From contig JANOJN010000125.1 in assembly GCA_031418775.1 (NCBI GenBank), forward strand, positions 1-20,897: 20,897 nt of DNA, written 5' to 3'. The notes under the pieces are model-generated. The model did no database searches and was not told where the DNA came from. It saw only the letters and a list, made by a program, of their open reading frames with translations. Source of the DNA: JANLQX01 sp031418775 (lineage in GTDB: Bacteria > Actinomycetota > Acidimicrobiia > Acidimicrobiales > JANYDT01). Positions 6,735 to 14,378 of the stretch are shown in pieces. The position numbers and the translations under genes are program-made. The number at the start of each line of letters is the position of its first letter. The stretch's first letter is position 1.

Positions 6735-7457
6735 ATGGACGACGACCGCCGGGCACCGGGGAGCACCTTCGTTGGGCGGGCCGTCTCCGAGGACGGCGCG
6801 CACGTGCCCGTGAAGGCGTCGGCGACGGTGCTGGTGGTTCGCCCCGTTTCGGGGGTCGACTCCGCCGTCGCCCGGCTTGGCTCGGCCGTCGAGGTCCTGT
6901 TGCTGCGCCGGAACGATCGCAGCGGCTTCGTGGCGGGCGTTCACCTCTATCCAGGCGGCGCAGTTGACGAGAGCGACTCCCACATCCCCACATCCGGTGT
7001 CGACCATCCGTCGTCCCTCGCCGCACTCGAGGCCATCGATCACCTCGCGATCGCCGCCGCCGCCCGGGAGTGCTTCGAGGAGGCCGGCATCCTTCTCGCC
7101 CACGCTCCTGACGGTCGATGGGCCACCGAGGAGCACGTCGGCATGCTCCGGGCCGAGGAGCCGTTTTCCGACGCCCTGAGGCGCCTGGAGCTGACGATTC
7201 CCGTGCATCGCTTCGCCCCATGGGGCCGCTGGGTGACGCCGATGGGCGCACCACGACGCTACGACACGCGGTTCTTCATCGTGGAGGCGCCGCCGGATGC
7301 CGTGGTGCGGGTCGACGGACGCGAGATCGTCCATGGCGACTGGTGGGACCCGGCGACGGCTCTCGCGGCAGAGCGTGCGGGAGAGATCCGCTTCGTGACC
7401 CCTACCCGCAAGACGCTCGAGCGACTCGTCGGCGACGGGTGGCACCCCCGCCGATGA
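6735..7457 (+). CDS. Nudix hydrolase, NUDT19/NUDT7-like (CoA-diphosphatase type)
   Basis: Nudix enzymes cleave nucleoside diphosphates linked to another group. The NUDT7/NUDT19 branch acts on coenzyme A and acyl-CoA. From ATG 6735 the protein has 240 residues. VLLLRRNDRSGFVAGVHLYPGG (residues 54-75) leads into the first half of the Nudix box. The second half, RECFEEAGILL, is at 111-121 with metal-ligand positions Glu115 and Glu116. About 36 residues separate the box Gly75 from Arg111 instead of the usual 14, an insertion typical of NUDT19-like proteins. The substrate is inferred from this resemblance only. The start is supported by TACCCT 7 nt upstream and by lack of homology in the longer open frame. 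It is divergent from the pseudoprotease gene and 91 bp upstream of the ABC ATPase gene. Confidence 0.8.
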   Translation: MDDDRRAPGSTFVGRAVSEDGAHVPVKASATVLVVRPVSGVDSAVARLGSAVEVLLLRRNDRSGFVAGVHLYPGGAVDESDSHIPTSGVDHPSSLAALEAIDHLAIAAAARECFEEAGILLAHAPDGRWATEEHVGMLRAEEPFSDALRRLELTIPVHRFAPWGRWVTPMGAPRRYDTRFFIVEAPPDAVVRVDGREIVHGDWWDPATALAAERAGEIRFVTPTRKTLERLVGDGWHPRR

Positions 7458-7530
7458 TCAACGGGCGTCTCGCAACGTCAGCCCGAAGCCGGGCGCGCGC
7501 CGTCGCTGCGGGTGTCGGGTCGCCGCGCGG

Positions 7531-7558
7531 TCAAGCCGGAAGGCGAGCGTGCCGATGA
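7531..7558 (+). promoter_or_regulatory. Sigma-28 (FliA)-like promoter upstream of the ABC ATPase gene
   Basis: TCAAG (7531-7535), 15 nt, then GCCGATGA (7551-7558), which differs at one base from the classical GCCGATAA. GTG 7567, in frame with the ATPase, lies 8 nt after the -10, the same distance as in the GGDEF-EAL promoter at 3011-3038. A competing reading is a ribosome binding site GGAAGG (7538-7543) in front of GTG 7549. Confidence 0.45.
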
Positions 7559-9141
7559 AAAGCCCTGTGCGAGCTGTCCTCCCCGCCGTCATGACCAACG
7601 AACACGATGATTCGGGCCGGGCGACGATGACGCTTCCCCTACCGCGGGATCGGGCTAGTCAGGCCGACTTCCTGAGAGAGCTCTCGCTCGCCCGACGCCG
7701 CGTCACCGTTCCACCGGTATCGGACGCGGAAGGCGTGGCCGCTCGCCTCACGACACCGGTTTCTTTGATCGTTGCGCCGGCGGAGACGGAAGACGCAGGT
7801 GTCGGACAAACCGCAGCAACGCCCTGGATCGTGGCCTTTGCCTCCCCCGTCGAGGAGCCCGTCATCGTGCAGCTGCCCGTCGACGGCGGGGCGACGGACG
7901 AGACCGCAGGACCTTCCTGGAGCGCCTTGGCGATCGACGCGGCGCTTCGGCCGGAGAACTGGTTCGACACCGTTGTTCCCGGGCCGACTCCGGAGCCGGT
8001 CGCGACGTCGTTCGGCCTCTTCGACATCATGCCCGTGACCACCTGGCCCGCCACCGACCCGAAGGAAGGCATCCCCGGGGTCGGCGAGCCGACTGACGCA
8101 CAATCTCAGTCAGACTCCGCTGCCAGAACGATCACCGACACTGTCACCGGATTGTTCGATGACCTTCCCGCCACGACGTGGCCGTCGCTCCTCCCGGAAA
8201 CAGGAGAGGCGCCGAACGTCTCTGCGGAGCTCGACGACCTGCTGTCGGAGAGCGCCTGGACGTTCGATCGCTCCGAACCCGTCAGCGAAACGCGCGCTGG
8301 CTGGGCGCCGACCGTGGCTCCCGACTCTCTCGACGCGATCAGCGAGACCGTCGACCGACCGGACGTCGCGCCGCTCGCCCCGGAACCTCCGCCGACGGTG
8401 CCCGTGCTCCGGCCGTCGTCGATGGTGATGCCGGCCGGTCGTCCCCCGGTCGTCACGCCGGCCGCGCCGATCACCGTGCGGTGCACGGGTCTCGTCGCGT
8501 CGCAGACTGCCCGCGGTCGACGGCGCGCGGTCCTCTCGGGGATCGAGCTGACGGTCAGATCGGGGGAGGTGGCCGTGATCACCGGACGCTCCGGTTCCGG
8601 GAAGACGACGTTGCTCGAATGCCTCGCCGGGCTGCACCGCATCGACGCCGGCACGGTCATGGTCGGGGAAACATCGCTCCGCGACGCGACGGACGAACAG
8701 ATCGCCGATCTTCGAGCAACGACCGTCGGTTACGTCCCCCAGGAGCCCCAGCTGCTCGCCGACCTCAGCGCCGTGGAGAACATCGAATTGCCCCTTCTGC
8801 TCAGCGGCTGGGACGCGGCCGACGCGCGGGTCGAAGCGGATGCGGCCGTTGCGCTCGTTCGACTGCAGTCCCCGGACCACCGGACCTCGGAGCTCTCCGC
8901 CGGGGAGCGTCGGCGTGTCGCGATCGCCCGGGCCCTTGTCGGGGAACCGGCGATCCTCTGGCTCGACGAGGCGAGTGCAGCGATCGATCCCGAGACGATG
9001 GCGGAGATCTACGCCCTGATCTTCGAGCTCTGCCACGACGGCCTGACCGTCGTGGCCGCCACCCACGACCCGGTGCTCCTGGCCTGCGCGAACACGACGT
9101 ACGTGCTCCGCGACGGATCACTTCACCCTGTCGTCGCGTGA
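7549..9141 (+). CDS. ABC transporter ATPase (LolD/MacB-like) with a long N-terminal extension carrying a duplicated motif
   Basis: The C-terminal ~225 residues (about 308-530) are a complete ABC ATPase. Walker A is GRSGSGKT (346-353), the Q-loop is Gln398, and the signature is LSAGE (449-453), a variant of LSGGQ. Walker B is ILWLDE (469-474) and the switch His is 506. It most resembles LolD/MacB/FtsE-type subunits that pair with FtsX-fold permeases, as its neighbour does. The first ~305 residues are acidic, rich in Pro and Ser and probably disordered. They contain GLFDIMPVTTWP (156-167) and GLFDDLPATTWP (201-212) 45 residues apart. I recognise no family for this part. GTG 7549 follows GGAAGG by 5 nt; GTG 7567 would fit a leaderless sigma-28-type transcript instead. 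The permease gene follows after 25 bp, so the two form an operon. Confidence 0.88.
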   Translation: MPMKSPVRAVLPAVMTNEHDDSGRATMTLPLPRDRASQADFLRELSLARRRVTVPPVSDAEGVAARLTTPVSLIVAPAETEDAGVGQTAATPWIVAFASPVEEPVIVQLPVDGGATDETAGPSWSALAIDAALRPENWFDTVVPGPTPEPVATSFGLFDIMPVTTWPATDPKEGIPGVGEPTDAQSQSDSAARTITDTVTGLFDDLPATTWPSLLPETGEAPNVSAELDDLLSESAWTFDRSEPVSETRAGWAPTVAPDSLDAISETVDRPDVAPLAPEPPPTVPVLRPSSMVMPAGRPPVVTPAAPITVRCTGLVASQTARGRRRAVLSGIELTVRSGEVAVITGRSGSGKTTLLECLAGLHRIDAGTVMVGETSLRDATDEQIADLRATTVGYVPQEPQLLADLSAVENIELPLLLSGWDAADARVEADAAVALVRLQSPDHRTSELSAGERRRVAIARALVGEPAILWLDEASAAIDPETMAEIYALIFELCHDGLTVVAATHDPVLLACANTTYVLRDGSLHPVVA

Positions 9142-9166
9142 CGTCGAAGCGTCGGCGCGGACACGC

Positions 9167-11905
9167 ATGACCGGTCGATCCGAACCGTTCGAGGACGACG
9201 GCCCAGCGCCCGGCCGTGAATCCGCGACGGCGGCCGGATCTGCCGAGTTCCGCTCGAGCCTCCTGCTCGTCCTGACTGCTGATCTCTCCGTCCTGCTCTG
9301 CTGGCTTTCGTGGTCGCGCCGTTCGTCGACCGTGGCCGCACTCGCGCTTGGCGCGGTCGTCATCCCGCTCCTGGTCGTGCTGGCGACGCGGCCGGCCATT
9401 CGCCGCGTGGTGACGGTGCTCGTCCGATCCGAGACGAACCGTCGATACGTGATCGTGCCGATAAGCGCGTCCGTCGTGTTCGCCTCGTTGGCGCTCGCCC
9501 TCGGCGCACACGCCGACGGTCTGGTGGCGGCTTCGGCCGTCCGCCATCTCGGACCCGTCGACGAACTGGTCGTTTCGCCCGACGTCGACTCCCGCAATCA
9601 GGCGCTCGATGCCCTGACCCGTGCCCGCTCCGCCGACGTTCGCATGAGCAGCTCGGTCGACGACCTCATGGCGTTGGTGATGATGGACGGGGCGCTGCAG
9701 ATCGGCGACCGACATCTCGACGTCACGGTCGTCGAGATGGACGTCGCCGTCGGGCAGTCATTCGGCGGGAATCCCGTTCAAACGGGTCTTGCCGGCGTGG
9801 CCCCGCTCGCCGTTGGCGACGTGGCGATCAGCCGTTCGCTGGCTAGCGCCTCGGGCCCCCCCGCCCTCAGCAGACTGTCGATGGGCGGCATCAGCCGCGA
9901 CGTCCGCGTGCTCCCCATCGGCACAGGCCGCGGATTCGCTGCAGCCGACCTGCGCGGTCTCGGTGACCCGTCATTCGGACGCCCGGCCCAACGGCCGGTC
10001 GTCTACGTTGCGCCCGGAACGATCACGACGACGATCGACGCGTTGGCGGATCGGGGGGCTTCGTCGAACGCCCAGTTCGTGGTCGCCGTCTCGAACCAGG
10101 GCGATGCCCTCGACGGCCTTCGCCGCTCAGGCGCGACCGTCGCCCTCCTCGACGAGATCCTCGCGAATCCGTCGATCGGACCGGCCACCCTTCCTGCCGA
10201 CGACCCGATCGGACTCGGAGGCTCGACCATTCGCGTCGCTGCACCGATACCGGCCACCGTGATCGCCGTGAAGGCCGCGCACGTCGAGCGGCTCCGCGTC
10301 GAACTCGAGGCTTCGGCGCCTTCTCGTCGCCTGTCGCGCGTCGCGCTGTACATCGCAGCCGCCGCGTGCGCGGCCATTTCGTTCCTCGCCCGTCGGAAGC
10401 GTCACGGCGTGCAGCGCGAGGTCCTGCGGTCCCTCGGCCTTCGGAGCCGTTCGTCGGTAGCCATCGAAACCGCCTTCCTCGGCCTGAGCACGACGATCGG
10501 ACTGGGCGCCGGCGCGGTGGCCGCCCTAGCGGTCCGCGCCACGATAGGCGCCTACGTACCCATCGATCGATCGATCACCGGTGGCGCCACGACGATCACC
10601 CAGGCGCTCACGTTCGCCGGAGGTCTGGCTCTGGCCCCCTCGTTGCTTCGGTCGATCGGCGTCATCGTGCCGTCTCCTCTGCTCCGGATGGTTGGTCGAG
10701 TCTCGGCTACCCGCTTTCCCGGTCCCGTTCTCTCGATTTTCGGCGTCCTGGCGTCCGCGGGGAGCTTTGTGCTCTTGCGTCATCGCTCGACGATCTGGAC
10801 GCCCGCCGCCGGCTTCATCGCGCTGATCGTCGGAGGTGCGTTGATCCTCGGAGGCACAGTGCTCCAGCGCCCGCCATTCGGGCGCCGAGTGACGGCTCGT
10901 CCCGTCCGCCGTTTGCGCACGCGCAGCTTCGCCGGGGTCGCCGCGGCGACGGGTCTCGTCGTTCTTCCGGTGGCGGCGTCCCAGGGTCTCGCCGCCACGG
11001 CGACGGTGGCCGCGCCGTGGCGATCCTCGGTCCTCTTCAGCGACGACACGGATGCCGCGGGTCTGGCCAGGCAACTTGTCCGTGTCAGCGGTGGCCGTGT
11101 CCTGCACACCGCCACTCTCCTGGTCGATGGCGGCGGGATCGACATCCCGGCGACCCCCTCCCTGGCGCTCGCCGCCGGCGACGGTCTCGGGGACGGTTGG
11201 ATCCCCCGTGGTCGATCCCCCGGGCCCTCGTCAGCGTCGGTCGATCTTCCCTCCGGAACTGTCGTGATCAGCGAACGGCTGGCTTCGGTTCGGGGAGGGG
11301 TTCTTCGGCCCGGTGACCGCCTGGTGCTTCGGGATCCGGGCTCGACACGGTCGGTCTCCGTCGTGGTCCACGACGTTGTGGCGTTCCCACCATGGGCCGG
11401 CGACATCGCGACTTCGGTCGACATGCTCACCACCGTGCTCACGGAGAATCGGGTGCTGTCGTCGCGACGCGCGGTGGCGATTTCCCCGATGATGAGCGAC
11501 CTCGCCGGAACCAGCATGCGCACGCTGGCGCCGAGCGCGAACGCGGCGATCCGCGACATCGGCGACGGACCGTCGACAGTGAGCTCGGCGCTCGTCGGCT
11601 GGCTACGCCGGGCCGCGCTCGTCACGCTCGGAATCGCGGTCCTGATGGTGCTCGTGTTCCGGTCGCCCGCCTGGCGCCCGATTCATTGGACGGTGATCGT
11701 GGCGGCAGTCGTGTTCGGCTGGTTCGCCGGCTCCGCGGTCGGAGGACCGCCGACCCGCTCGCCGACCGGTCCTCTCGTGGTGGCATTCGGTATCGCGGCG
11801 CTGTGTGGGGTGAGCGCCCTTCGACTCCTCACACCGGAGCTCAGGGTTCGCGATGCCATCGGCGCGATCCCGCGCCGACCGAAGAGGACCGGCGAGTTCG
11901 ACTGA
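9167..11905 (+). CDS. Large FtsX/MacB-like ABC transporter permease
   Basis: The protein has 912 residues and about 12 predicted membrane segments. Three come near the N-terminus (about 31-49, 56-74, 94-116). A large outside domain (about 117-385) follows, then a block of segments between about 389 and 612. A second outside domain (about 613-812) precedes three C-terminal segments (about 816-884). After the first large domain, LARRKRHGVQREVLRSLGLRSR followed by a long hydrophobic run resembles the coupling region of FtsX-fold permeases. With the ATPase 25 bp upstream it should form an exporter or a mechanical-signalling complex rather than an importer; no solute-binding protein is present. 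The substrate is unknown. The ATG at 9167 is the first start after the ATPase stop. The gene converges with mrp, with only 9 bp between stop codons. Confidence 0.75.
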   Translation: MTGRSEPFEDDGPAPGRESATAAGSAEFRSSLLLVLTADLSVLLCWLSWSRRSSTVAALALGAVVIPLLVVLATRPAIRRVVTVLVRSETNRRYVIVPISASVVFASLALALGAHADGLVAASAVRHLGPVDELVVSPDVDSRNQALDALTRARSADVRMSSSVDDLMALVMMDGALQIGDRHLDVTVVEMDVAVGQSFGGNPVQTGLAGVAPLAVGDVAISRSLASASGPPALSRLSMGGISRDVRVLPIGTGRGFAAADLRGLGDPSFGRPAQRPVVYVAPGTITTTIDALADRGASSNAQFVVAVSNQGDALDGLRRSGATVALLDEILANPSIGPATLPADDPIGLGGSTIRVAAPIPATVIAVKAAHVERLRVELEASAPSRRLSRVALYIAAAACAAISFLARRKRHGVQREVLRSLGLRSRSSVAIETAFLGLSTTIGLGAGAVAALAVRATIGAYVPIDRSITGGATTITQALTFAGGLALAPSLLRSIGVIVPSPLLRMVGRVSATRFPGPVLSIFGVLASAGSFVLLRHRSTIWTPAAGFIALIVGGALILGGTVLQRPPFGRRVTARPVRRLRTRSFAGVAAATGLVVLPVAASQGLAATATVAAPWRSSVLFSDDTDAAGLARQLVRVSGGRVLHTATLLVDGGGIDIPATPSLALAAGDGLGDGWIPRGRSPGPSSASVDLPSGTVVISERLASVRGGVLRPGDRLVLRDPGSTRSVSVVVHDVVAFPPWAGDIATSVDMLTTVLTENRVLSSRRAVAISPMMSDLAGTSMRTLAPSANAAIRDIGDGPSTVSSALVGWLRRAALVTLGIAVLMVLVFRSPAWRPIHWTVIVAAVVFGWFAGSAVGGPPTRSPTGPLVVAFGIAALCGVSALRLLTPELRVRDAIGAIPRRPKRTGEFD

Positions 11906-11914
11906 CCTGCGCGG

Positions 11915-13153
11915 TCAGCGCCCCCCGGCCCCGGTCGGCCCGAGTGCTTCCTCGATCGCCCCCAACAGGCGTGCGGTGCATCCCGACATCTCGACCGGCG
12001 GGAGCACGTCGGTAGCGATGCGTTCAGCCAGCGCAGCGAACGCCAGCCCCACGATCGACATCGGTTCGGCCAACGCCGCCGGCTCACCGATGTCGCCTCC
12101 CGAAGAGACCGCAGGCGCGATGGGAAGCTGCGCGAGTAGCGGGGCTCCGGTCTCCTCGGCCAGCCGCGCGCCGCCGCCCTCGCCGAACAGATGATGCTCG
12201 ACCCCGACGGAGTCGGTGAACGCACTCATGTTCTCCACGACGCCGGCGATCTTGAGGTAGCTCCGGCGGGCCATGTCGGCGACGCGGACTGCAACCTTCT
12301 GCGCGGCGAGGTTCGGGGTCGTGACGATCAGGAGCTCGGTACGCGGGAGAAGCCTGCCGAGCGCCATCTGCACATCGCCGGTCCCGGGGGGCATGTCGAT
12401 GAGGAGGTAGTCGATCTTGCCCCAGCGGACCTTGGTGAGGAACTCCTCGACGGCCTTCGCCAGCATCAGGCCCCGCCACATGATCGCCTTGTCCTCGTCG
12501 TCGACGACGAGCCCCATCGACACCGCTCGGATCTCTCCGGTGCCGACGGAACGGCTCGACGGTTCGATCTTCCCGCCAGCGCCGCCGAGGCGTCCTTCCA
12601 GTCCGAGCATGCGGGGAACCGAGAAGCCCCAGATGTCGGCGTCGAGCACCCCTACGACGAAACCCCGGGCCGCCAGCGCCGCCGCCAGGTTGACGGTGAC
12701 GGAAGACTTGCCGACCCCACCCTTGCCGGATGCGACCGCGAGCACTCGGGTCGTCGCCGGCACCTCGGTCGTGGGAGCGTTTTCCCTGGCCTTCCATCGG
12801 GCGCGCTGCATCACCTGGCTGCGCTGCTCGGCGTTGAGCTCCCCGAAGCTGATCACGACGTCGTGCACGCCTTCGAGCCCGCGAATCTTCGATCGGGCGT
12901 CGTCTCGGATCTGGGTGCGCAACGGGCAGCCTGCGATGGTCAGCGCGATCACGACCTCGACGGTGGCGTCGGGCAGAACGTCGATTCGCTCGACCATGCC
13001 GAGCTCGACGATGTCCGCGTTGAGCTCCGGGTCCATGACGCCGCGCAGGACTTGTCGGACGTCGTCAACAGAGGGACGGGGAGTCCGGCCTACCGGTGGG
13101 AGTGTCGATGCGACGTGTTCGCCGGCCTGGTCGGGGGAAGTGACGCCGGGCAT
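11915..13153 (-). CDS. mrp: Mrp/ApbC-family P-loop ATPase, Fe-S cluster carrier
   Basis: Mrp/NBP35-type ATPases bind and transfer Fe-S clusters to client proteins in the cytoplasm. From ATG 13153 the protein has 412 residues. An N-terminal MIP18/DUF59 domain (about 29-110) has DPELNADIVELG and Cys76 in AGCPLRTQI. The deviant Walker A motif GKGGVGKSS begins at 143, followed by DADIWGFSVPRMLG and DMPPGTGDVQ. The CxxC seen after VENMS in many Mrp proteins is absent (VENMSAFTDSVGVEHH), which I recall as usual in actinobacterial Mrp. The start is set by TACAAT 7 nt upstream and by the position of the MIP18 domain; the frame stays open further upstream without homology. It is divergent from an A-type Fe-S carrier gene, which supports a role in cluster assembly. 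Confidence 0.92.
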   Translation of the reverse strand: MPGVTSPDQAGEHVASTLPPVGRTPRPSVDDVRQVLRGVMDPELNADIVELGMVERIDVLPDATVEVVIALTIAGCPLRTQIRDDARSKIRGLEGVHDVVISFGELNAEQRSQVMQRARWKARENAPTTEVPATTRVLAVASGKGGVGKSSVTVNLAAALAARGFVVGVLDADIWGFSVPRMLGLEGRLGGAGGKIEPSSRSVGTGEIRAVSMGLVVDDEDKAIMWRGLMLAKAVEEFLTKVRWGKIDYLLIDMPPGTGDVQMALGRLLPRTELLIVTTPNLAAQKVAVRVADMARRSYLKIAGVVENMSAFTDSVGVEHHLFGEGGGARLAEETGAPLLAQLPIAPAVSSGGDIGEPAALAEPMSIVGLAFAALAERIATDVLPPVEMSGCTARLLGAIEEALGPTGAGGR

Positions 13154-13160
13154 GGCTGCA

Positions 13161-13166
13161 ATTGTA
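13161..13166 (-). promoter_or_regulatory. -10 element of a leaderless mrp transcript
   Basis: On the minus strand TACAAT, a near-consensus -10, is followed by 7 nt (TGCAGCC) and ATG 13153. Its outer edge is 10 bp from the -10 of the divergent Fe-S carrier gene. Confidence 0.6.
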
Positions 13167-13176
13167 CCGGCGGGGG

Positions 13177-13182
13177 TACACT
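13177..13182 (+). promoter_or_regulatory. -10 element for the A-type Fe-S carrier gene
   Basis: TACACT on the plus strand predicts a transcript starting near 13190 with a leader of about 70 nt. The mrp -10 lies 10 bp away on the other strand, so RNA polymerase footprints on the two promoters would overlap. Confidence 0.4.
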
Positions 13183-13216
13183 TTCTTTCCGTCCGGTCGA
13201 TGTGACCGTACACACC

Positions 13217-13239
13217 TGTCCGGGTTCCCCTCCCGGACA
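13217..13239 (+). promoter_or_regulatory. Leader hairpin before the ribosome binding site of the Fe-S carrier gene
   Basis: TGTCCGGG (13217-13224) pairs perfectly with CCCGGACA (13232-13239) across a 7-nt loop (TTCCCCT). It ends 7 nt before the Shine-Dalgarno GAGGAG (13247-13252). It may affect message stability or translation; no known riboswitch class is recognised. Confidence 0.4.
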
Positions 13240-13258
13240 CCGCAACGAGGAGCTTCCC

Positions 13259-13636
13259 ATGAGCGTGCAAGACGCCCCCACCGCTGTGAAGATCGGTCTC
13301 GGCCGCAAGTCCGACACCATCGTCGTGACCGCCGCCGCCGCGGCCAAGGTCGCCGCGCTTCTCGTAGCCGAAGGCGACACGTCGCTCGCGCTGCGCGTCG
13401 CTGTCCGCCCCGGCGGATGCTCGGGCTTCTCCTACGAGATGTTCTTCGACGGCGAAGTGGCCGACGACGACCTCGTGAAGGAGTGCGGCACGATCCGCGT
13501 CGTCACCGATGCCACCAGTGCAGGAATGCTCAAGGGCGCGACGCTCGATTACAAGGACAGCCTCCAGGGCGGCGGTTTCGCCATCGACAACCCGAACGCA
13601 ACGCGTTCGTGCGGTTGCGGCAACTCCTTCAGCTGA
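13259..13636 (+). CDS. A-type iron-sulfur cluster carrier/insertion protein (HesB/IscA/ErpA family)
   Basis: This 125-residue protein matches the length of A-type carriers, which accept Fe-S clusters and pass them to apo-enzymes. The three cluster ligands are in place: Cys54 in PGGCSGFSYEM, and Cys118 and Cys120 in SCGCGNSF near the C-terminus. ATG 13259 follows GAGGAG by 6 nt, one of the clearest ribosome binding sites in the window. The frame is open much further upstream, but that part overlaps mrp on the other strand and has no homology. Divergence from mrp over a ~105-bp spacer suggests joint control of Fe-S assembly genes. Whether it is the ErpA or IscA paralogue cannot be told from sequence alone. 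Confidence 0.93.
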   Translation: MSVQDAPTAVKIGLGRKSDTIVVTAAAAAKVAALLVAEGDTSLALRVAVRPGGCSGFSYEMFFDGEVADDDLVKECGTIRVVTDATSAGMLKGATLDYKDSLQGGGFAIDNPNATRSCGCGNSFS

Positions 13637-13660
13637 GCATTCCGACGCAAACTGCGTGAG

Positions 13661-13701
13661 GCTCGCTCGTCTCGCGAGCGCACGGAAGCGGAAGTTCCGT
13701 G
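13661..13701 (+). terminator. Tandem hairpins after the Fe-S carrier gene
   Basis: GCTCGC/GCGAGC (13661-13666 with 13674-13679, 7-nt loop) is followed at once by CACGGAA/TTCCGTG (13681-13687 with 13695-13701, 7-nt loop). They lie 25-65 nt after the stop codon and before the ridA promoter, as expected for a U-less terminator. The rest of the 159-bp gap (13637-13795) holds only the ridA -10. Confidence 0.35.
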
Positions 13702-13782
13702 GCTGTTGCGGATCGCCCGATCCAGCACCGGAGCGGGCTCGGACCCTTTAGCGACAGCCCCGGGGCTCTTGCGAACATGCGC

Positions 13783-13788
13783 TAGGTT
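13783..13788 (+). promoter_or_regulatory. -10 element of a leaderless ridA transcript
   Basis: TAGGTT is followed by CGTCGGC (7 nt) and GTG 13796. The spacer is identical to that of the Nudix gene. It fixes the start of ridA, which has no Shine-Dalgarno sequence. Confidence 0.55.
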
Positions 13789-13795
13789 CGTCGGC

Positions 13796-14164
13796 GTGTC
13801 GAAACCCGTAGGCCCCTATTCGCCCGTCCTCCGCGCCGGTGACCTGGTGATCCTTTCGGGTCAGCTCGGCCTCGCCGACGGATCGCTCGTTGAGGGTGGT
13901 GTCGACGCCCAGACCCGCCAGATCTTCCGCAACGCCGAGGGTTTGCTCGCCTCGGCGGGCGCCTCGCTCACCGATGTCGTCAAGTGCACGGTCTTCCTCG
14001 CCACGATGGACGACTTCGCCACGATGAACGCGGCCTACTCGGAGTGCTTCGCCGGGCACCGGCCGACCCGGTCCACCGTGGGCAACGTCACGATGGCGCT
14101 CGGCGCCATCGTCGAGATCGAGTTCCTGGCCTACACCGGCCCGGCCGGTATCACGACCCCCTGA
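13796..14164 (+). CDS. ridA: RidA/YjgF/UK114-family protein (enamine/imine deaminase)
   Basis: RidA proteins hydrolyse reactive enamines and imines, such as 2-aminoacrylate released by PLP enzymes, and so protect other PLP enzymes. The 122-residue product has the family layout. GPYSPVLRAGDLVILSGQLGL lies at the N-terminus and DVVKCTVFLATMDDFATMNAAYSECF in the middle. The C-terminal RPTRSTVGNVTMALGAIVEIEFLAY carries the conserved Arg region and VEIE strand. GTG 13796 is chosen because TAGGTT lies 7 nt upstream and the protein then begins SKPVGPYSP, as RidA proteins do; 30 further upstream codons lack homology. The small membrane-protein gene starts 20 bp after its stop, so the two are probably cotranscribed. 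RidA subfamilies differ in substrate and cannot be separated here. Confidence 0.9.
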   Translation: MSKPVGPYSPVLRAGDLVILSGQLGLADGSLVEGGVDAQTRQIFRNAEGLLASAGASLTDVVKCTVFLATMDDFATMNAAYSECFAGHRPTRSTVGNVTMALGAIVEIEFLAYTGPAGITTP

Positions 14165-14184
14165 TCCGGCCGGAGGACGAAACA

Positions 14185-14343
14185 ATGCTCGGTGCCATTG
14201 CGCTCATCGTGTTCATGGTGGCGGTCTTCCCGGTGGGCTTCTTCCTCACCGGCGCGATCGCCTCTGCGCTGCACGGCGTGTTGTTGTCCAACGACGCCGA
14301 CGAGCGTCACGAGGGCAGCGAGCTCATTTCCCTGAACTCCTGA
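14185..14343 (+). CDS. Small single-span membrane protein, 52 residues, function unknown
   Basis: ATG 14185 follows GGAGG (14171-14175) by 9 nt, a good ribosome binding site. The product has one hydrophobic segment (about residues 4-34: ALIVFMVAVFPVGFFLTGAI) and a short charged tail, NDADERHEGSELISLNS. The tail is probably cytoplasmic, though topology is not clear. I do not recognise a named family. The placement 20 bp after ridA, the good Shine-Dalgarno and the tidy membrane-plus-acidic-tail design argue that it is a real gene. It converges with the GlnR-like gene, with a 35-bp gap. Confidence 0.7.
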   Translation: MLGAIALIVFMVAVFPVGFFLTGAIASALHGVLLSNDADERHEGSELISLNS

Positions 14344-14378
14344 CGGCCCTCGCGGCGTCGACGGCGCGGGGCGGCGGT

